A stretch of DNA of 64,000 nucleotides from Rhyacophila brunnea (GCA_022495005.1 JAGYXB010001097.1:372001-436000), one strand, 5' to 3'. Positions 23,254-35,345 are shown, numbered from the stretch's first letter. Notes: a model not told the origin generated them from the letters alone. Program-made: numbers and translations.

Positions 23254-23400
23254 CAGGGCTATTCTAACTAGTTAACACGTTTCCGTTATTTTTTTTGGTC
23301 CAAAATAACACGGATATCACTCGGGGAATATCCGTATACAAGGCGGTTATCTACAATAAATGTTAGCTCAGTTAACACGTCTTACTTGATTCCAAACCTC
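23254..23400 (+). repeat. Family F repeat, copy 2
   Basis: GGCTATTCTAACTAGTTAAC matches 63124 exactly over its first 20 bases. It is followed by CCGTTATTTT...AAAATAACACGG, a small inverted repeat, and later GGTTATCTA and AGTTAACAC, as in the 63-kb copy. Confidence 0.55.
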
Positions 23401-23532
23401 CAATTGGATAGACCAAACAATTCAATGTCATTTGGCAGCTCGCTCTTAACGCGGTTATGACCGGCATTGTTAAAAAAACATCACATCCAGAGATAATTAA
23501 CTGTCTGAATACGATACAGTATATTTTTAGTA

Positions 23533-23948
23533 GTTACATTTAAATTGTACCGTAGCACAGTTCGCCGTGAACTTTCTATCGGAAAGAGATGACCGTATAC
23601 TAAACGGTCTCCAATTTTATTAGATTCACTATGAACATTAATTCAATTTTCATAGCTGATATTGGCAAAATTCATGAATTCAAGAATGAAAACCTAACCT
23701 AACGTAACCTGCCTTAAACAAACCTAACCTAACAAATAATCCAGTATATCAGCTATTTTCAAATTTGTTTGTCGCTGGCTTCCTGTCAACCGACAAGAAC
23801 CGTGTTTTATTTAGACATGAATTTTATGTCAGTACGATACGCAGAAAGAGGTTGGACTGTCTTTAATATACGGCCATATATTTCCGATACAACATTTCAC
23901 AGTGAAGTGTGATACGGCGAACTGAATACGTACAAGTTTCCGGACACG
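23533..23948 (+). mobile_element. Family K (Mutator-like) element
   Basis: Left end GTTACATTTAAATTGTACCG, then CACAGTTCGCCGTG and ATCGGAAAGAGATG. Right end ACAAGTTTCCGGACACG. The interior carries AACCTAACCTAACG and AACCTAACCTAACA arrays that resemble the insect telomere unit. Nearly the same length and order as 30522-30959, but no clean target duplication. Confidence 0.7.
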
Positions 23949-23999
23949 AATCGAACACGTGTCAAAATATTATAATATTTTCATCGGATTTTAGGACGA

Positions 24000-24110
24000 A
24001 AATTTAATAAAAAAAAAAAACATCCGGTGCAGTGGAGCACTACACATTTTCGGTGCTTCGGGTAAAACCCAATTGCTCCACTGCTGCTCCAAGCTCCGCT
24101 CTGGTTATAT
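24000..24110 (-). repeat. GGAGC-rich repeat, family H fragment
   Basis: The reverse complement (CCAGAGCGGAGCTTGGAGCA ... GTAGTGCTCCACTG ... CCGGATG) matches 2069-2170. Only the terminal ~110 bp is present. Confidence 0.6.
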
Positions 24111-26340
24111 CGAAAACTTCCAGTTATAGTTATTTGAAGAAACTTTCTTCAGTATCTAAGCTTTGTCTCCGTATAATACTGATAATATAATTATTACAGA
24201 TTAACTTTCTTATAATATTTCTGTAGAAGTGATGTTTAATTTAGACAAAGAAATCTACATGTTAATTTATGAGCGAGCGTTTTATCTTTCACTCCAATGA
24301 ATTGTTGTATTTTGTGGCGTCGAGGGTCGCCCAGACTGGACGTCGCAGCGTATTAAAAAACATGACAGTAGCGAAAATAAACAGAGACAATAAATTATCA
24401 AAAATTTCAAGATCAAAAGCCCGAGACGTCATTAAGAAAAAGCTATCCGCACGAAATCTACAAACAGACAGAACAAAGGAGTAGAATATGTGGGCACGTC
24501 GTAAGAAGACCGTCATTCAAATAAATAACAAAGAAACTTTTTCTATTAGTAAATACTCACTATCACAATATTAAGATATCTACTTATTTGAAATGGGTTT
24601 AATTAGTATACGCCACGGTGAACTGTCGCACATGTCGGTCAATTAAACTAGGCAGCGTGGTAGGCCTGACTCATAATATATTATTTACCATACTACATGG
24701 GTATTTGTGGACTTTTTGCAATTAGCAAAGTGCACAATTAATGGTCATTTCGAAATAGGTACAGTTTTACATACTTTTTGTGAACTCTTTCGTTTGTCTA
24801 CTCTAATCCAAATTATTTATATAATATAAATGTGTAATTATATTATTTATAAACTTAAAATTTCCATTAAATTTTCTTTTCTCGATGTACAGACAGACAC
24901 ATTAAAGGTTCAAACGAAGGAATTTGGTATTCTTAATTTAAATAAAACACAAATTTGATCGTACTGATATGTAGGTACCACTTTTATTAATGATAATACT
25001 ATAACTGGGTCGGTTTCTTCCGCTTCAGAGGGACATTTTCAACTGAGGCGATAGTACCGAACCAGTAAAATAAAATTTAAATTAATAATACAATGCAATT
25101 TCACAATGAATTAGCAGTTAACACAATAAAATAAAGAAATTAGACTGTAAATAGAATACGCCTTCTACGTTATTTCTGATGACATTTGAAATTATTTAGC
25201 AAGCGAGTATGGTTAAATTGGTAAACTCCATAATTGTTACCATCGCTCAGTTGTCATTCAGTTATTATTATTTATATAATATGGCGGACATTTTTTATGT
25301 TTATTGTGATTACTTACTTGAGTGCAGTTATAAACGGTTGAACACAAATTGTATACGACTTTTCAACTTAATAATAACGCCGAAATGTAGTATTTATTAC
25401 TGACTGCTTATCAACTGATCGTGACGGATTGTTTTTGTTTGTATACGCCCTAAAAATTGACAAATACATGATATAGGAGTAGTGTGAAGTTCTCTACAAA
25501 TGAACCAAGAATGAGAAGTCACCAATAGCTAATTTCATATCTGGACCATTGGTTCTTTTTTGGTTAAATTTCATACATTTAGGCTCCATCTGTATAGAAG
25601 TAGATTTTTTTAAATCTTTGGTTCAAACTCTGGAAAATAGTAATCAACTTATCATAAATTAGATTGAAAAGAAACATCATCATTCCCTCTATCGTCCACC
25701 AAGTCGATTCACCGCTAATAGACACAGGGATTATATTGTATCTTTATATACAGTCTAATCACCACAGTGTAGGTCAGGTCAACCGAAACTCATTTTTCCT
25801 CTTGATCTATAGTAGATGAGCATTTTGGGTTGGGTGCCATCCATCCTTGAGGATTGCCCAAGAGACGACGGGGACATAATCATTGTCCATCGCATCGAAA
25901 GCGTACCGACTCCATCAATCTTATCAATTACTCCACCGGAGGATCATAAATATTCAGTGAAAACTAAACTACATTTTTGAAATACTGATGTGTAGACTTC
26001 GTGTAATGTTTCTCTTTGGTGTTATTCAAAATATCTCCTCAAGAATTTACTCATTTTGTGGGAAGTCAGTTTGTAGGTACACAGGTAAGTAAAATAATAC
26101 GATTTTATGTCGTTTGCAGTGAGGTGATTTTTATCAGTGGAAGGACATCGTAAAACCAGGAGAGGATATTACTTATAATATGAGTGACCGCGTATCCAAT
26201 AACCGATGCGGTCCGCTAAGCGCATGGTGTAATGTTGATGACGTACAGTAGAAATATTGTATACAAATCAATATGATTGGAATTGTGATTTTAATTTTCG
26301 TGAGTAAGTGTCCCTCTCTCCTCGGATAAATTAATTCAAC
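24111..26340. other. Intergenic; one short repeat (family N) at 25008-25130
   Basis: GGGTCGGTTTCTTCCGCTTC at 25008 and the following sequence through GCAGTTAACACAATAAA match 42250-42378, defining a ~130-bp repeat. The CGGTGAACTGTCGCACATGT phrase at 24616 resembles a family K end. Otherwise nothing is recognised; a 71-codon frame at 24269 has no family. Confidence 0.45.
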
Positions 26341-26351
26341 TCAAGATGAAT

Positions 26352-26635
26352 CATCATCATCATCAGCCGGGGTCAATCCACTGCTGGATGAAGGCCTCCC
26401 CAAGCTTCCTCCAACTCTCTCGGTCCTGTGTCGTTCGCTGCCACGTATTTCCGCCGAACTTTACCAGTTCGTCAATCCAGCGGCTTTTATCTCTCTTAAC
26501 ATCTCTCGTGTTGAGGGTCCACGTCTCGCAGCCATACGTGAGTACGGGTAGCACACATTGGTTGAACACCCTACGCTTAAGACATAATGGTAGGTCACTC
26601 TTGAAGATACTATTCAGACGTCCGAAAGCACTCCA
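26352..26635 (-). pseudogene. RTE retrotransposon 3' end, internally deleted
   Basis: On the minus strand the frame reads MFNQCVLPVLTYGCETWTLN and then jumps to SRWIDELVKFGGNTWQR and ESWRKLGEAFIQQWIDPG, stop. Compared with the copy at 45945 about 230 bp are missing in the middle, yet the frame stays open. The 3' end is a GAT/ATG microsatellite, typical of RTE elements. TCAAGATGAAT (26341-26351) and TCAATATGAAT (26636-26646) form an 11-bp target duplication with one mismatch, so this is a 5'-truncated insertion of an already deleted template, or the deletion came later. No catalytic domain remains. Confidence 0.82.
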
Positions 26636-26678
26636 TCAATATGAATAATATGTAGCAAACAACTAGCAAGCACGAATG

Positions 26679-26871
26679 ACAAAGGTAAATGTATAAAAAA
26701 CGACACCAGAAGAACCAAAGTATTTGTAAAAAATATAATAGTCCTATGCATAGTACATAACACTTATTTAAATAAGTCGTCTATGCATAAGGCGGTTAGG
26801 CCCCTATATATTTTTTTACAAATACATCAAAATTAGTTCTTCTGGTGTCGTTTTAATCATTTCCATTTGTT
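26679..26871. mobile_element. MITE with ~45-bp inverted ends
   Basis: AACGACACCAGAAGAAC at 26699 pairs with GTTCTTCTGGTGTCGTT near 26838. The complementarity extends outward (AAAGGTAAATG against CATTTCCATTT) and inward (GTATTTGTAAAAAATATA against TATATTTTTTTACAAATAC). The centre is CCTATGCATAG with flanking AT. Target duplication unclear. Confidence 0.65.
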
Positions 26872-26887
26872 ACTCATGCTCACTTGC

Positions 26888-27178
26888 AGTGGCGGAGGAT
26901 GGAAGTAGGCAGTGGAGATGCGACATAAATACTGTTAAGTAAACTTTGTCAGTCACACTTATTTGTTTTCATTATACTAAAAATACTATTGCAAATAGTT
27001 TTTTTATTAATTCTATTAAACTCTACTTTACCAAACCATAGTATATATTAAATAACTAACCTTTGCAATAACATCTGTAATTTGTAATTAGTTCTATGAA
27101 AACAGATACGTATGCCTGACAAGAGTTTGGTGTGCAGTATTTATATCAAATCTCCAGTCTACCTCCACCCTTCGCCAA
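26888..27178 (+). mobile_element. hAT-type non-autonomous element, family A copy
   Basis: Left end CAGTGGCGGAGGATGGAAGT, shared words ACATAAATACTG and AACTTTGTCAGTCA, right end CTACCTCCACCCTTCGCCAA. The last bases are damaged and no target duplication is visible. Confidence 0.72.
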
Positions 27179-27254
27179 TTACGGATAATTAGTATTGCAA
27201 AATTGAGTTAAATTATAATCCTGATAACGTGTACACATTAATATTTTTGAGAAT

Positions 27255-27895
27255 TTGTATGAGAAAGTCACGTACAAGGTTCACGGATTTTTTCAGAAGA
27301 AATTCTTGAGACTCCTTTACTTGAGGTTGTATGGATACTATCCGTGGCTTTATCCCACTGACTTTCTCTTATGTATGCTTACATACTGCAGTCTACAATT
27401 TAGAAGAGATCTTTTTTTAGCTACGTATTTTTTTCGACTTATACGAGGTATAAATGAGAACTCTGTCATTCTGGGCAGTGTTGACCTGTGTGTCCCTGAT
27501 AACTATCTTAGAAATAGAGAGCATAAGTTGTTTATTCTCCCAAGGTGCAGAACCAACCTGCCACTGATAATGCCAATTGGGAGGGCGATAACTATGTTCA
27601 ACCAAATAACTTCGGGTATTGACATATTCCACTTGCGTGAGAGTGAGTTTAGGTGGACGCTATCTTATAAATTCTTAAAATAGGGTCTCCTTAGCAAGCT
27701 CGGTGTACTTCTTTGAACTTATATAATATGCATAATTGTATTTTCACTGCTTTTGTATGTTTATATTATGTTCTCTTTTTATATTTTCATTTTTATCCCT
27801 TTTTTCTTTCATCTTAATAATGTTTCATGTCATGTTGTGAACGTCTTAAACTTATATTTTGTAATGTCCACAATATGTAAAAACAAAAAAATTGA
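27255..27895 (+). pseudogene. Jockey-like retrotransposon ORF2 C-terminus and 3' UTR
   Basis: An open frame to 27683 encodes the last ~140 residues of a Jockey-like ORF2. LQFRRDLFLATYFFRLIRG is followed by FILPRCRTNLPLIMPIGRAI, a typical RR..D...L...I..........R....F..P..RTN block after the reverse transcriptase. There is no RNase H domain, as in Jockey. The 3' untranslated region (GTCATGTTGTGAACGTCTTA, TTTGTAATGTCCACAATATG, then an A-rich tail) matches 53250-53310, so both loci are one family. The copy is 5'-truncated: no YADD or endonuclease residues are present. Confidence 0.75.
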
Positions 27896-28454
27896 AGTTA
27901 GGAAAATGTAAGGTCCGCACGGCGCAATATTATTTCGCGCAACATTTAACATAATATTATGTGCCATCCTTCCAGACTCACCTCAACAATATCTGAACCG
28001 AGCAAGCGAAGTGAGAATGAGAATAAAGTACATTTTAACATGGGGACGGTTCACGGACCTCCCGTCGGCCGCCAAACGTGGGAAGAAAACAATAAACGTG
28101 GCGAAGCATTACGACGACCGTGGTGCCTAGCATGATGATGATGATGACACTAATATGATATCACATACAATGTCATACAATAACCGGTGCCTCTGATGAA
28201 CCCATCACATGGAACACGCATTAGACAGAATGTTCTTTTTTAACTAAGATTTATTATCGTTTTAATTAAATGTACTCAGCGGCAATTTTCTTTGACGTAA
28301 ATGAATCGATAGCTTCATCAGAAGAATTAAAAGGACACCTCAAAACAGTTCAAACAAGTAATTCAATATTATTAATAAATCACAAATTGAGTAAGTATAA
28401 AATATTACCCTAAACATAACAAATTTTCTGCAACTATCACCAAAAGGGCATATA
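27896..28454. other. Intergenic with GATGATGAT tract at 28131
   Basis: 28040-28145 is GC-richer and ends in a GATGATGATGATGA tract, as RTE-like 3' ends do, but the short frames before it are not convincing as protein. Confidence 0.4.
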
Positions 28455-28462
28455 TAACACAA

Positions 28463-29065
28463 CAGTGGCGAAGGGTGACTTTTGGAAAGAGGTAGGCTCT
28501 GGATATATGAGAAAAAGAGGACACCTATCAGGTATACATACGGGAATAAGAAGATACCTAATACGATATTACTACTAATGAATAGATACACACTGATAGC
28601 TGACTGGCGACAGAAAATTGAGCGATGTGTTTAAATTACGTATTTTCCCTAAACATTTTTAGACATAAAAAATGATTAGATAAAATTTATTTTATTTTAA
28701 AAATTTGTATGTGATTTAGAAATATATATTTTTTAATTATCGAATTATTAATTATTTTGGACAAAGCCGCAATCGTAGACAATAATATTATGCGCAAAGG
28801 TTTTAGGTTTGGCAATTGGAGCCTACCATATCGTACACGATTAGATAGACAGACTGGGGTAACGTGACGTCAAGTACCTTTGACAGATTGTTCTGTGATA
28901 TGTATATACTTATAATACATTCCAACATATACGACAAAAATGTCGTTGACAAATTAAATTATTTTTATAGAATATAAAATAATGAAGTGGTTAAGTATAT
29001 AAATAAATTTATTTTTTCTTAAGGTAGGCTTTAAATATTCGCCTAGAAAGGAGTGTTCGTCACTG
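28463..29065 (-). mobile_element. hAT-type non-autonomous element, family B copy 2
   Basis: An exact 8-bp duplication TAACACAA at 28455-28462 and 29066-29073. It lies in reverse relative to 12378: left CAGTGGCGAAGGGTGACTTT, then GGTATACATACGGGAATAAG and CGATATTACTACTAATGAAT; right AGGTAGGCTTTAAATATTCG and TTCGTCACTG. 603 bp, with no protein. Confidence 0.86.
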
Positions 29066-29386
29066 TAACACAAACACACAAACGGATACGTAACGACGGT
29101 CACTAATATTATTAGGTATGTGTTATCAATTTGTCGCTGATATTATCTTAGATAATAATTGGAAAGGGAAAAAATACATTGTTATTTTTACTAGATACCT
29201 TACTCTGGTAGTCGGAATTTATAACATAAAAATAATTACGTTTGTCGGGAAACCGACCTTGTAAAATCGTCTTCCTGCCTACTTCGCTTGATGAACGAAA
29301 GAGGCCGTCCATCGGGAGCTATCCAGAAATCGAAAGTCGTACCACATTTCTACCTCTTCGGCAATTCATTAAACTTTACCGGCGCT

Positions 29387-29894
29387 AAGGTTCGATGACA
29401 TTGAGCGAGTGAACAAGCTAAAAGCCAGCGAATTTACTAACTTTTAGTCAACCCACCCAGTGTCATCATCTAACTAGCTAACAAGCAGATTGTAAACAAT
29501 CTACTAGAAAAGTTGAAAGCCGGGCTATTTTACTCGCTGGCGTGTGGGCCGATCTGCGCCTGCGCGGTAGAGCGATAGTGGCGAACCTGCCGGTAAAAAA
29601 ATGAACTACTCAATAAGTCTTGTCAAATAGTACCAAAAATGACGTTTAAGATACATAAAGTATATCCTATGTACCCTTTCAATATTGGGGACTGGCGTAA
29701 ATACCAATGAACTTTTATTTACATTTTCGTCTCCGCAAATTAAAGAAACAACATAATGTTTCAACTCGCTAGCTTGTTGGCTTCTGAGCGATTGGAAAGT
29801 TTTGTGTCATCATCACTATCGCACTAGCTGACTCGCCCGCTTTTAAACTCACCGACTAGCAGCATGTGAACTCGCTCAATGTCATCGAACCTTG
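29387..29894. mobile_element. Terminal-inverted-repeat element, family I
   Basis: AAGGTTCGATGACATTGAGC at the left pairs with its complement at the right (ACTCGCTCAATGTCATCGAA). Further imperfect inverted blocks (AACAAGCTAAAAGCC, TGTCATCATC) lie inside. The internal GC-rich piece TAGTGGCGAACCTGCCGG recurs in complement at 51117-51135. No target duplication found. Confidence 0.6.
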
Positions 29895-29896
29895 AG

Positions 29897-30511
29897 ATGG
29901 CAGTCGGCAAAGTGTCGCTACTATGGCGCCACAGAAACGTCACTTTCACTACACTAACTTAGTCTATTTTATAATATTAATTAAATGTATTAACCTAAAA
30001 TACGACTAAATATTGCTAAGTTTTTCCATCAATCTATAGTTTTTTTTTTATAACAGAAATACCTGTTTTTTTTCATAAACTGTAGTATACATGGCCCTCA
30101 TTAAAAACACCCTAGATTTCACCATGCAGGTACTTACTACCTACCACCATTTACCAACTCCGCAATAAACTTTGCAATTAAAAATAAACGCCGCGTGACA
30201 GTGATATAGGCAGACGATACCTACGACAAATTAAACATTGCTCAGTAATTAGACAATTCCTGTCCGCTGTATGGTTGCTCTCCACTGAATTATTCGAGTA
30301 CACACATGCAGAGTGCAGCGTAAAATGTTTATACGTAGATGATGTATGACACGATGATACAGATGTAAATTTCATTGGGACAAATTGAGAAATTGAAAAT
30401 TTAAATTGGTTTACGTCATTCGTTCAACTAAGCCAGCATCATACTCTCTTCGCGTAGGGTTAATAACTTTTACTTGCACAAAATAAAATGGATGACGTTT
30501 CAGTTTATTCA
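29897..30511. other. Intergenic, no feature recognised
   Basis: No gene or repeat match noticed. Confidence 0.4.
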
Positions 30512-30521
30512 ATTATTGAGG

Positions 30522-30959
30522 GTTACGTGTAAAGTTTACGTAAAACATTTCACCGTAGCACAGTTCGCCGTGAGCTTTCTATCGGAAAGAGATGTCCGTA
30601 TACATACTAACTATACGGTCTCTAATAAATTTTATTAGATATTATATCAGTATGAACATTAATTTAATTTGTATAGCCGATTTAAGCAGAATTCATGAAT
30701 TCGAGAATTAAAACCTAACCTAACAAATCATCCAGTATAACAACGGCTATTTTCAAAATTTGTTTGCCGCTGGCTTCCTGTAAACGTAAACCGAGAAGAA
30801 CCGTGTTTTATTTAGACATGAATTTTATCTCGGTAGGTACTATAATAATTATACGACGAAGGTTGGACGGTCTTTAATATACGACCATACATTTCCGATA
30901 CAACATTTCACGGTGAAGTGTGATACGGCGAACTGCATGCGTACAAATTTCCGGACAAG
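30522..30959 (+). mobile_element. Family K element with 10-bp target duplication
   Basis: ATTATTGAGG flanks both ends (30512-30521, 30960-30969). A 10-bp duplication points to the Mutator superfamily (9-11 bp). The ends GTTACGTGTAAAGTTTACGT and, in complement, CTTGTCCGGAAATTTGTACG start an imperfect ~90-bp inverted repeat sharing CAGTTCGCCGT and ATCGGAAA. The interior has AACCTAACCTAACA. No transposase. Confidence 0.82.
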
Positions 30960-30969
30960 ATTATTGAGG

Positions 30970-32216
30970 TGTCAGTGGTGTTACCCGAATCTGTTAGACT
31001 TATTCTATTTTACGAGTTAACTTCGCTGTTTATTTATTATTTACATTAACACAAACGTTCAAAGGGGTACAACACCCGTAGATTGAGTAGGTTGGTCATC
31101 GGCCTACTGTTGGAATGAACTTACGAGTATTTACGATTGGTACATGATGGCATGTAGGTGAGTATACCTTTTCTTTAGACTTATAAAAATCTACTTTAAA
31201 ATTTACTAATTATTATAAGATCTTATAATTATTTTCTCGGCATGCATTAATTCGTTCAACGTATTAAACAAATAGTTTAACAATATTTACGTGATGGAAT
31301 TTTATTATGACAGTATAAAACTGATTTCTTTAAAATGCAATGAGGATTAGGAAGCCACTCGGTCAGTTGCCTCGCGCATTGTGGTTTGAAAATCATATGT
31401 AAAATATTCAAGCAACACATACAGTATTAATATGCCATTAAATTTGTCAATATTTTTTCCTGCGGCGCTTGATTCACTCAATTGCAATGCTGTATAATGA
31501 AAAATAAAAATAATTATATAAGTTAACAAATAATTAAATAATATTGAAAATATGTTCGTGAATAAAACCAAAAATAAATATTATTTAAAGAATTAAAAAA
31601 TAAACTTATAAGACAAAAAGACTGACAATATTTTTTGATTGTTATGGGTAGTTTTATAAATAACATTAATTATTGGGACTCTGACTTATATGGCAATTAA
31701 AGTTTATTGAAATTAATAATTAACCCTTTAACAAAAGGTAGGTTATAATGTAAATAATGATGGTTTTTGAACAAAGTTATTTTTTTAATTCTACTTCAAT
31801 GGAGTCATTTACTTTGACAGCTGTTTCGGGCTATAAACCCATATTCGTAACGGACGACTATAACTACCTCATAAGACTAGTTCAATTTATAAATAATATT
31901 TTTATAAATAAATTTACGTTCTTTCATTGAGTTATGTTTTGTCAAACAATTTTTTATAAAATTATATTTTATGCCACAGTTACATCACTTGTCCGGTAAA
32001 TTGTACGTACGAACGTGAGCTTTTGTACCGACAACATAATATGGCAGAATATCGTTGAGACCAAATGACGAGCCCTTCGTAGAGCATTTGACCAAATGGT
32101 AATAATATTGTTCATTTTCTAGATACAAAGTTTGTTTTCTTGAGATCGAGTTATCTTCCAATTGACATTAATTTATAACAAACATTTGATAATAATTATA
32201 GTAGGTAATTATGAGT
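30970..32216. other. Intergenic; K-like scrap at 31990-32095
   Basis: GTCCGGTAAATTGTACGTAC and CAAATGACGAGCCCTTCGTA recall the palindromic K derivative at 56551. The remainder is AT-rich without recognised content. Confidence 0.45.
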
Positions 32217-32224
32217 ACCTACAT

Positions 32225-33231
32225 CAGGGATGACGAACCTTTTTACGTACGCGTGCCAAGCAGTTTTTATGGCGGAAAAAAAGGTTTTAAAAAAATAGTT
32301 TTTAAAAATTCTATTAAAAAGGTTTCAAATTTACAATTGAGTTGTTGATATTCTATCTTTCACCGTATTTCAAGCTGAAGGCATATCTTTTATTCTTTGA
32401 ATATTTTTTCCTTTATTTCAAATTACCTACTCAAAGAGATCGTGGAAGCATTTAAACCACACTTCTTTCAATTTATATTCTCAAACACTGAGCGGTTTTC
32501 CATTTTTAGAGTTTTTGAGGTAAAATAACAAGCAGTTAATATATTTGAATGACTGCCGATAAATAATTTCATAAGGTTTGTTGATTGAATATTTTTATTT
32601 TTAATTCCCCGATCCTAAGGACCGACATATCGATGGTGCAGATCACAAACCTCCTTAGTCAAAAAATACGATTTTACAGGGGAAGGTTAAAACTGATTTA
32701 TTTGCAGCATAATACGATGAATATGACATAGGAGTTTTAATTAAAATATCAATAAACTCGGATATTTTTCTCTTTGACATAGGAGGTAAAGTTCAACAGA
32801 TCCATTAATTTTTTGTTGATTTTTTGATACCATAAAGTCAAAATCATAAAATTTTACATAGAAGGTTTGTGATCTGCAACATCGATATGCAATCGTATAT
32901 TTACATTAAACGTAATGATTATTCTTGAAAATGATTTGCCTGCAATTTTTTATATAATACGATTTATCATTATATTTATGCATGCATTTCGTCGTTTCCG
33001 TGTGCGCATCGATTGGTACCTAAACATAATATGAAAAACCGAAGAAAATGCGCCGTCATTATTTTGTAATATTACACAGAAGTAAGTACATACTTAAGTA
33101 GGTATATATTTATTTGTAAAACTATTTTATAAAAAAAATAATTATGTATGTATAAAATAGTAATTTCTTTTCTCTTCAAAATCATCTCGCGTGCCACTGG
33201 TGGCACGCGTGCCATATGTTCGCCATCCCTG
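32225..33231 (+). mobile_element. hAT-type non-autonomous element, family D copy 1
   Basis: An exact 8-bp duplication ACCTACAT at 32217-32224 and 33232-33239. Ends CAGGGATGACGAACCTTTTT and ATGTTCGCCATCCCTG, with the subterminal words ACGCGTGCCA and TGGCACGCGTGCCA, are classic hAT-style termini. 1007 bp, AT-rich interior, no transposase frame. The shorter copy at 48050 shares both ends and part of the interior (ATGCATGAATTTCGTCGTTT-like block, CCGAAGAAAAT). Confidence 0.88.
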
Positions 33232-33239
33232 ACCTACAT

Positions 33240-33759
33240 ACTTCCATTTTATTACAAAAATATGATTTTATGACATTCTTTAGTTACATACATACCTACA
33301 TTATTTTTTTCTTCCAAATTTATTCCAGTACTCATGTGTAATAGGATGTGTCTGAATTAGCTGTAAAATTACACGATTTGCTGAAAGAAATTAGTATCGT
33401 AGGGTAGAAGAAACAACCCAACATCCAAAAAAGCTATACATCGTGTTTCAAAAGCAATATGTTTCGCTATGAAAAAAGAAAACACAATCGTAGATATGTA
33501 TGACATTTAATCCGCCACAGCGTGGGAAATTGCAGTCATTATCTAATTGCCTGCCGCGACATTTTCAGCGCGGAAAACAATGACATTTTTGTAACGGTGC
33601 AACGATAAAAAAATAAATGCGAAAATGCAAAAAGAGCATGCATTAATTGAATACACAAACACAGTCGATTAGATTCGCTTATCTTTGCATAATTCAATTC
33701 TAATAAATGATGCAATTTCTGCCCACAAATCGTTGTGATTAAAAACAGGTAAAATCATA
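33240..33759. other. Intergenic, no feature recognised
   Basis: No coding or repeat match noticed. Confidence 0.4.
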
Positions 33760-34195
33760 AAATAATTACAAGATAAAAAGAACTTTTCATATACGTTTTT
33801 AAATCATTATGCTCAATATGCTCAAACTTGTACTTGATATGAATTAAATAAAAAACAAACAAATATAGAATACTGAAATGACATTTTGATTTCCATAGTA
33901 ACGCACGTATACATTAATAATTTAGTTGCTAGGACCACCCACTTAGCAACCAATAATAGTGGATTGGATTACGGATTTCTTCCGAAATAACTTTTCATAC
34001 AAAACAGAATTAACTGAAAATGAATTCAATTCTACTTAAAGATGGCTAAAAGTATTAAAAGAATGCATTGGCATCGTGTTCTGATATATTCTAAAAGTTT
34101 CAAATGTCTAGCTAGTCGGGAAGTTAGTTAAAAATCGATTGCAAGATTTGTACCGGACAAACAACCACCGAGCTAATAAAAACGTTGTAAAATAA
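33760..34195 (+). repeat. Family R dispersed repeat, copy 3
   Basis: Complete from AAATAATTACAAGATAAAAA to AACGTTGTAAAATA. It includes GATTACGGATTTCTTCCGAA, absent from copies 1 and 2, so copies 3, 4, 5 and 7 form a subfamily. The stem-loop is GTTGCT...AGCAAC with a changed loop. Confidence 0.85.
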
Positions 34196-34405
34196 AATTA
34201 AAATACGCAGGGAAATTCACTACATATTAAATTATATTGTTTCTAGATATTGTTACGAATTCAATATTATTTTGTTTAATCTATGCGTGCATGTAATGCA
34301 TAATTATGATAAAAAATATTAGTACAAATTTGGTTATTCATACATTGACATCGTAAAATTATTATGGCCTTAAGTAGTTAGACACACTGCTATCTTCATC
34401 TGTGC

Positions 34406-34668
34406 ATCTATTCTATACACACGACTGTTTTCGGCCGCTACCTAGGGTAGGAAAGTATTCAAGTATTAGCACTTATTGAAACAATTACAATAAGTTAGTT
34501 GTAATTGTTACAATAAGTGCTATGTTTTAACAGCACCTCTCTTGGCTGTGATACATTTTAAGTGAGATAGACAGTTTTGACAGTTCAGACGGCTAACTTA
34601 ATGTTAATATTTCTATACTTTCCTACCCTAGTTGGCTGCCCGAAAGCAGTCTTGTGTATAGAATAGAT
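34406..34668. mobile_element. MITE with long inverted ends and inner hairpin
   Basis: ATCTATTCTATACACACGAC at the left and its complement at the right begin a ~54-bp inverted repeat that includes CTAGGGTAGGAAAGTAT. A second hairpin lies inside: 34468-34490 and 34499-34521 are complementary at 22 of 23 positions around an 8-nt loop. Target duplication unclear. Confidence 0.72.
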
Positions 34669-34725
34669 CCGCTGGTGATATTGTAACTTTTATGTTATCA
34701 CTTTTATTAAAACATTTTTATATTA

Positions 34726-35345
34726 TATTCAAACTGTATTACTCCTCCCAACTTAATTACAGCCACTTTTGGAGAAATAAGTGGTACAATTGCCTGTTTA
34801 AAGTTTAGCTCATAGATAATTATTAACGAACAAAACATTAAAGAAGGAATCGTGCCCACTGAATGCTGTCTCATCCCGTTTTGGACTTCATGTGCTGTGG
34901 TTTCGTCGATGGTAGTGGAGTACCATTAGTGTTGGTAACGTCTGGTGAAATAACACATTATATAACACAACAAATACTTACAAATAGATATTATAGAATA
35001 GTGTAATATTACCTAATTGTACTATTCTAAAATTCCGGAACATTTTACGTCCCGACTATGCTCCAACCAGGATTAAGGATAGGGCCATTATTTACGCGAC
35101 GATCCTGGATGCGTATTGCTAAACCCTACTTATCACAAATCCAGACAGTGGAGTTGGAATGATTGTAGGTACGAACTGAACTGAAATATTAAATCACTTT
35201 TATATATTGAAACTGTGTTATGTACCCTTCTCAACATGATTACAGCCACTTCTGGAGAAATGAGTGGTACAATTGCCTGTTTGATGTCTTGTCCATAGAT
35301 AAGTATAAATGAACAAAACGTCAAACAGGGAATCGTGCCATTCGG
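34726..35345 (+). repeat. Pair of ~140-bp direct repeats
   Basis: 34726-34870 and 35206-35345 share TACAGCCACTTYTGGAGAAA, TGAGTGGTACAATTGCCTGT and GGAATCGTGCC in the same order and orientation, about 480 bp apart. CCACT and AGTGG can pair around the GGAGAAAT loop in both. The intervening DNA is not repeated. Confidence 0.65.
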
